From contig CBEUVQ010000013.1 of assembly GCA_965546615.1 (NCBI GenBank), forward strand, positions 1 to 53,897: a stretch of DNA of 53,897 nucleotides, read 5' to 3'. Positions 51,648-53,897 of the stretch are shown piece by piece. Both the position numbers and the translations under genes were made by a program. The DNA is from CBEUVQ01 sp965546615. Its GTDB lineage: Bacteria; Bacillota; Desulfotomaculia; Desulfotomaculales; Desulfohalotomaculaceae. How positions within the stretch are numbered: the first letter of the stretch is position 1; each line of letters begins with the position of its first letter. The notes under the pieces are model-generated. The model was not told the origin of the DNA and did no database searches. It saw only the letters and a list, made by a program, of their open reading frames with translations.

Positions 51648-51832
51648 ATAGCTGCGGGAGAGACTCTTTAAGGGCGCCGAAGGAGCAAACCGGTTTTGCA
51701 TCAGCTGTGCAAAGCTGATAAACTCTCAGGCAAAAGGACTGCGGCCGGACGTAACTCTGGAGAGTTCTTGTGTAAAGCGCAAGACACCCAAGGGGAAGCT
51801 TCGCTGTGAAGTCATCTCTCAGGTTAACGGGA
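51648..51832 (+). promoter_or_regulatory. Tandem glycine riboswitch
   Basis: Two aptamers. The first has GCGGGAGAGACTC, GCGCCGAAGGAGCAAAC (51674-51690) and CTCTCAGGCAAAAGGAC. The second has CTCTGGAGAG, ACACCCAAGGGGAAGC and CTCTCAGGTTAACGGG. A terminator follows directly and fhs is next, so glycine probably sets transcription of formate activation. The stretch 51541-51647 upstream is AT-rich with nothing else evident. Confidence 0.95.
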
Positions 51833-51875
51833 CAGAGTTATACCAGCGATGGTATAGTTCTGCCCTTTTGTTTTT
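51833..51875 (+). terminator. Expression-platform terminator of the glycine riboswitch
   Basis: A 13-bp stem (51833-51845 with 51850-51862, including two G-U pairs), loop GCGA, then CCC and TTTTGTTTTTT. Confidence 0.9.
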
Positions 51876-51933
51876 TGTATTAAAGTATATAAAGCTGTGC
51901 AGTATGTAAAATAATCAACAGGGAGGTATAAAA

Positions 51934-53694
51934 ATGGCTTATGATCCAACTAAACTTAAGGACTATCAAATAGCTGAGTTGGCGGAGAAAAACATGCCTA
52001 CACCGGCGCAGTGGCAGGAAAAATTGGGGTTGGAGAAAGATGAAGTAATTCCTTACGGCCGAATTTGCAAACTGGATTTTATGAAAATCATTAACCGCCT
52101 GAAAAACCGACCTGACGGTAAATACATCAATGTTACCGCTATTACCCCCACCCCGCTGGGTGAAGGGAAAACCACCACCACATTAGGCTTGGTGGAAGGT
52201 TTGGGCAAGCGGGGTATGAGCGTTGGTGCGGCTATTCGTCAACCGTCCAGCGGTCCGACAATGAACATCAAAGGAACGGCAGCAGGCGGCGGTAATGCGC
52301 TGGCTATTCCGATGACGGAGTTTTCGCTGGGGCTTACCGGTGACATTAACGATATAATGAATGCACATAACTTAGGTATGGTAGCTCTTAACGCCAGAAT
52401 GCAGCACGAAAGAAACTACGACGATGCGGAGCTGGCTAAAAGAAATTTAAGGCGGTTAGATATTGACCCCACAAATGTGCAGTTTGACTGGGTGATTGAT
52501 TTTTGTGCCCAAGGGCTGCGCAATATTATTATGGGTATCGGCGGCCGTACCGACGGCTTTATGATGAAGTCTAAGTTCAATATTGCCGTCAGCTCCGAAC
52601 TGATGGCTATTCTTGCTGTAGCCACCGACTTGAAAGATTTGCGGGAGAGAATCGGGAAAATTATTGTTGCTTATGACAAAAAAGGCAGACCCGTTACCAC
52701 TGCAGATTTAGAAGTTGACGGAGCGATGACCGCTTTTATGGTCAATACCATTAACCCGACATTAATCAGCACCGCCGAATATCAACCTGTTTTGGTGCAT
52801 GCCGGTCCTTTTGCTAATATTGCCATCGGTCAATCTTCAATCATCGCTGACCGCATTGCTCTTAAAATGTTTGACTATCATGTCACCGAAAGCGGTTTTG
52901 CTGCCGATATCGGATTTGAAAAGTTTTGGAACGTTAAGTGCCGCTTCAGCGGCCTGACACCCAACGTATCGGTAATTACCACTACCATCCGGGCCTTAAA
53001 GATGCATGGTGGCGGACCAAAAGTAGCGCCCGGCCGACCGCTGCCGGAAGAGTACACCAAAGAAAACTTAGAATTGTTGGAAAAAGGTATACCCAACCTG
53101 CTGCATCATATTTCTGTTGTTAAAAAATCCGGTGTTATTCCGGTGGTCTGCATTAATGCATTTTACACCGATACCAAAGAAGAAATTGCTATGGTGCGCC
53201 GCTATGCTGAGCAGGCCGGTGCCCGCTGTGCCCTGTCCGAGCACTGGCTTAAAGGCGGCGAGGGGGCCTTGGAATTAGCTGATGCAGTAATTGATGCCTG
53301 CAATGAAAAAGTGGACTTTAAATATCTCTACCCGCTGGAAATGCCGCTGCGGCAGAGGGTGGAACTTATTGCAAAAGAAGTTTACGGTGCTGACGGTGTT
53401 GCTTGGACACCGGAGGCCGAGGCAAAAGCCGCTCGTTTTGAATCTGACCCTGCTTATGCTGATTTTGCAACAATGATGGTAAAAACTCACTTGAGTTTAT
53501 CTCACGATCCCAATTTGAAAGGTGTGCCGAAAGGATGGATTTTGCCGGTGCGTGATGTGCTGGTGTTTGCAGGTGCGAAATTCCTCTGCCCAATGACCGG
53601 ATCAATTATGATGATGCCCGGCACCGCTTCTGATCCGGCGTTCCGCAGAATTGATGTAGATACAACTACCGGAAAAGTTACCGGACTGTTCTAA
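51934..53694 (+). CDS. fhs: Formate-tetrahydrofolate ligase
   Basis: Encodes 586 residues, slightly above the usual ~556. ATP-binding loop TPTPLGEGKTTTTLGLVEGL (about 71-90), RQPSSGPTMNIKGTAAGGG, and C-terminal MTGSIMMMPG. It makes 10-formyl-THF from formate, ATP and THF, the entry to the methyl branch of the Wood-Ljungdahl pathway or, in reverse, ATP formation from glycine/purine fermentation. ATG behind GGGAGG. Controlled by the glycine riboswitch. It works with FchA, FolD and 5-FCL from elsewhere in the window. Confidence 0.97.
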   Translation: MAYDPTKLKDYQIAELAEKNMPTPAQWQEKLGLEKDEVIPYGRICKLDFMKIINRLKNRPDGKYINVTAITPTPLGEGKTTTTLGLVEGLGKRGMSVGAAIRQPSSGPTMNIKGTAAGGGNALAIPMTEFSLGLTGDINDIMNAHNLGMVALNARMQHERNYDDAELAKRNLRRLDIDPTNVQFDWVIDFCAQGLRNIIMGIGGRTDGFMMKSKFNIAVSSELMAILAVATDLKDLRERIGKIIVAYDKKGRPVTTADLEVDGAMTAFMVNTINPTLISTAEYQPVLVHAGPFANIAIGQSSIIADRIALKMFDYHVTESGFAADIGFEKFWNVKCRFSGLTPNVSVITTTIRALKMHGGGPKVAPGRPLPEEYTKENLELLEKGIPNLLHHISVVKKSGVIPVVCINAFYTDTKEEIAMVRRYAEQAGARCALSEHWLKGGEGALELADAVIDACNEKVDFKYLYPLEMPLRQRVELIAKEVYGADGVAWTPEAEAKAARFESDPAYADFATMMVKTHLSLSHDPNLKGVPKGWILPVRDVLVFAGAKFLCPMTGSIMMMPGTASDPAFRRIDVDTTTGKVTGLF

Positions 53695-53710
53695 ACGACA
53701 TGTAAAGACA

Positions 53711-53756
53711 GGAGACAGTTCTCTGGCACCAAAAGGTGACAGAGAACCGTCCTTTT
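53711..53756. terminator. Long hairpin terminator between convergent fhs and the symporter gene
   Basis: GACAGTTCTCTG...CACC (53714-53730) pairs with GGTG...CAGAGAACCGTC (53735-53751) around AAAA, followed by CTTTTG. This hairpin style is often repeated in clostridial genomes as a mobile or repeated terminator element; only one copy is here. Confidence 0.75.
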
Positions 53757-53773
53757 GTCGCTTCCGGTAAAGG

Positions 53774-53897
53774 TTAGGCGGCAGCACTGTGGGACTGTTC
53801 CTTCTCTTTTTTGCGAATTTCATTAAATTCCTTGGTTTCAGCAACAATTACATTGGAAAGCAGCAGCAGACCAATTAAGTTGGGAATGGCCATTGCA
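53774..53897 (-). CDS. C-terminal end of Na+/alanine (glycine) symporter, AGCS family (partial)
   Basis: The last 41 codons are visible; the rest lies beyond the window. The sequence AMAIPNLIGLLLLSNVIVAE and the following TKEFNEIRKK match the last helix and tail of AgcS carriers, which import alanine or glycine with Na+. Convergent with fhs. If it imports glycine, it feeds the ligand of the nearby riboswitch. Confidence 0.75.
   Translation of the reverse strand, partial: AMAIPNLIGLLLLSNVIVAETKEFNEIRKKEKEQSHSAAA

Noticed and set aside
53602..53847. 81-codon reverse ORF at the right end
   Set aside because: It overlaps the fhs end and the terminator hairpin, and a different reverse frame clearly encodes the end of an AGCS symporter.

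Overview
The window looks like a chromosomal segment of an endospore-forming, mainly anaerobic Firmicute (Clostridia grade). The evidence is spo0A and spoIVB, the nusB-xseA-folD-xseB-ispA-dxs-tlyA-argR-recN-spoIVB-spo0A order, an OLE RNA with its partner gene oapA, SLH-domain surface anchoring, folate one-carbon genes (folD, fchA, 5-FCL, fhs) and frequent TTG/GTG starts behind strong Shine-Dalgarno sites. I see no tRNA, rRNA, CRISPR, transposase or prophage genes.

Layout. 1-5040: end of an AmaP/DUF2273 envelope-stress cluster, nusB, then xseA-folD-fchA-xseB-ispA. 5041-6525: a ~0.6 kb OLE RNA with its own promoter and terminator, then oapA. 6550-13381: dxs, tlyA, a membrane-tethered nuclease-like protein, nadK, mnmM, argR, recN. 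13633-15993: spoIVB and spo0A, the latter behind a sigma-H-like promoter overlapping a 0A box. 16-28.2 kb: mixed short units: yaaR, dut, a NapH-like ferredoxin gene behind a CsoR/CstR-like operator, tauE, cinA, a LUD protein, a secreted glucosaminidase, a transmembrane chemoreceptor, an acyl-ACP thioesterase, a GNAT, yqeY and a KhtTU-type K+/H+ antiporter. 28.5-32.8 kb: a MASE3 histidine kinase with response regulator, then a SOD-like protein translationally coupled to a soluble CZB chemoreceptor. 32.9-36.5 kb: a NitT/TauT-type ABC transporter leading into lipA. 36.5-41.4 kb: an unknown gene behind an unassigned aptamer-like RNA and terminator, aroF-tyrA behind an attenuator-like leader, and a siroheme reductase.

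42.2-51.5 kb holds the most striking system. A cobalamin riboswitch with a competing antiterminator and terminator precedes six tightly packed genes. They encode an SLH-anchored 1218-residue protein (alpha/alpha barrel, three DUF4430 domains, ZU5-like region), a DUF4430 lipoprotein, EcfT, a fused EcfA-EcfA', a CbrT-like S component and a second secreted alpha/alpha-barrel protein. Barrel plus DUF4430 is the domain pairing of animal intrinsic factor and transcobalamin. The operon therefore looks like a surface corrinoid-capture system feeding an ECF B12 transporter.

51.6-53.9 kb: a tandem glycine riboswitch with terminator ahead of fhs, then the C-terminal end of a convergent Na+/alanine(glycine) symporter. 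One-carbon metabolism recurs across the window. FolD has lost two of its three cyclohydrolase catalytic residues and sits beside fchA, which can supply that step, while fhs appears to be glycine-controlled.
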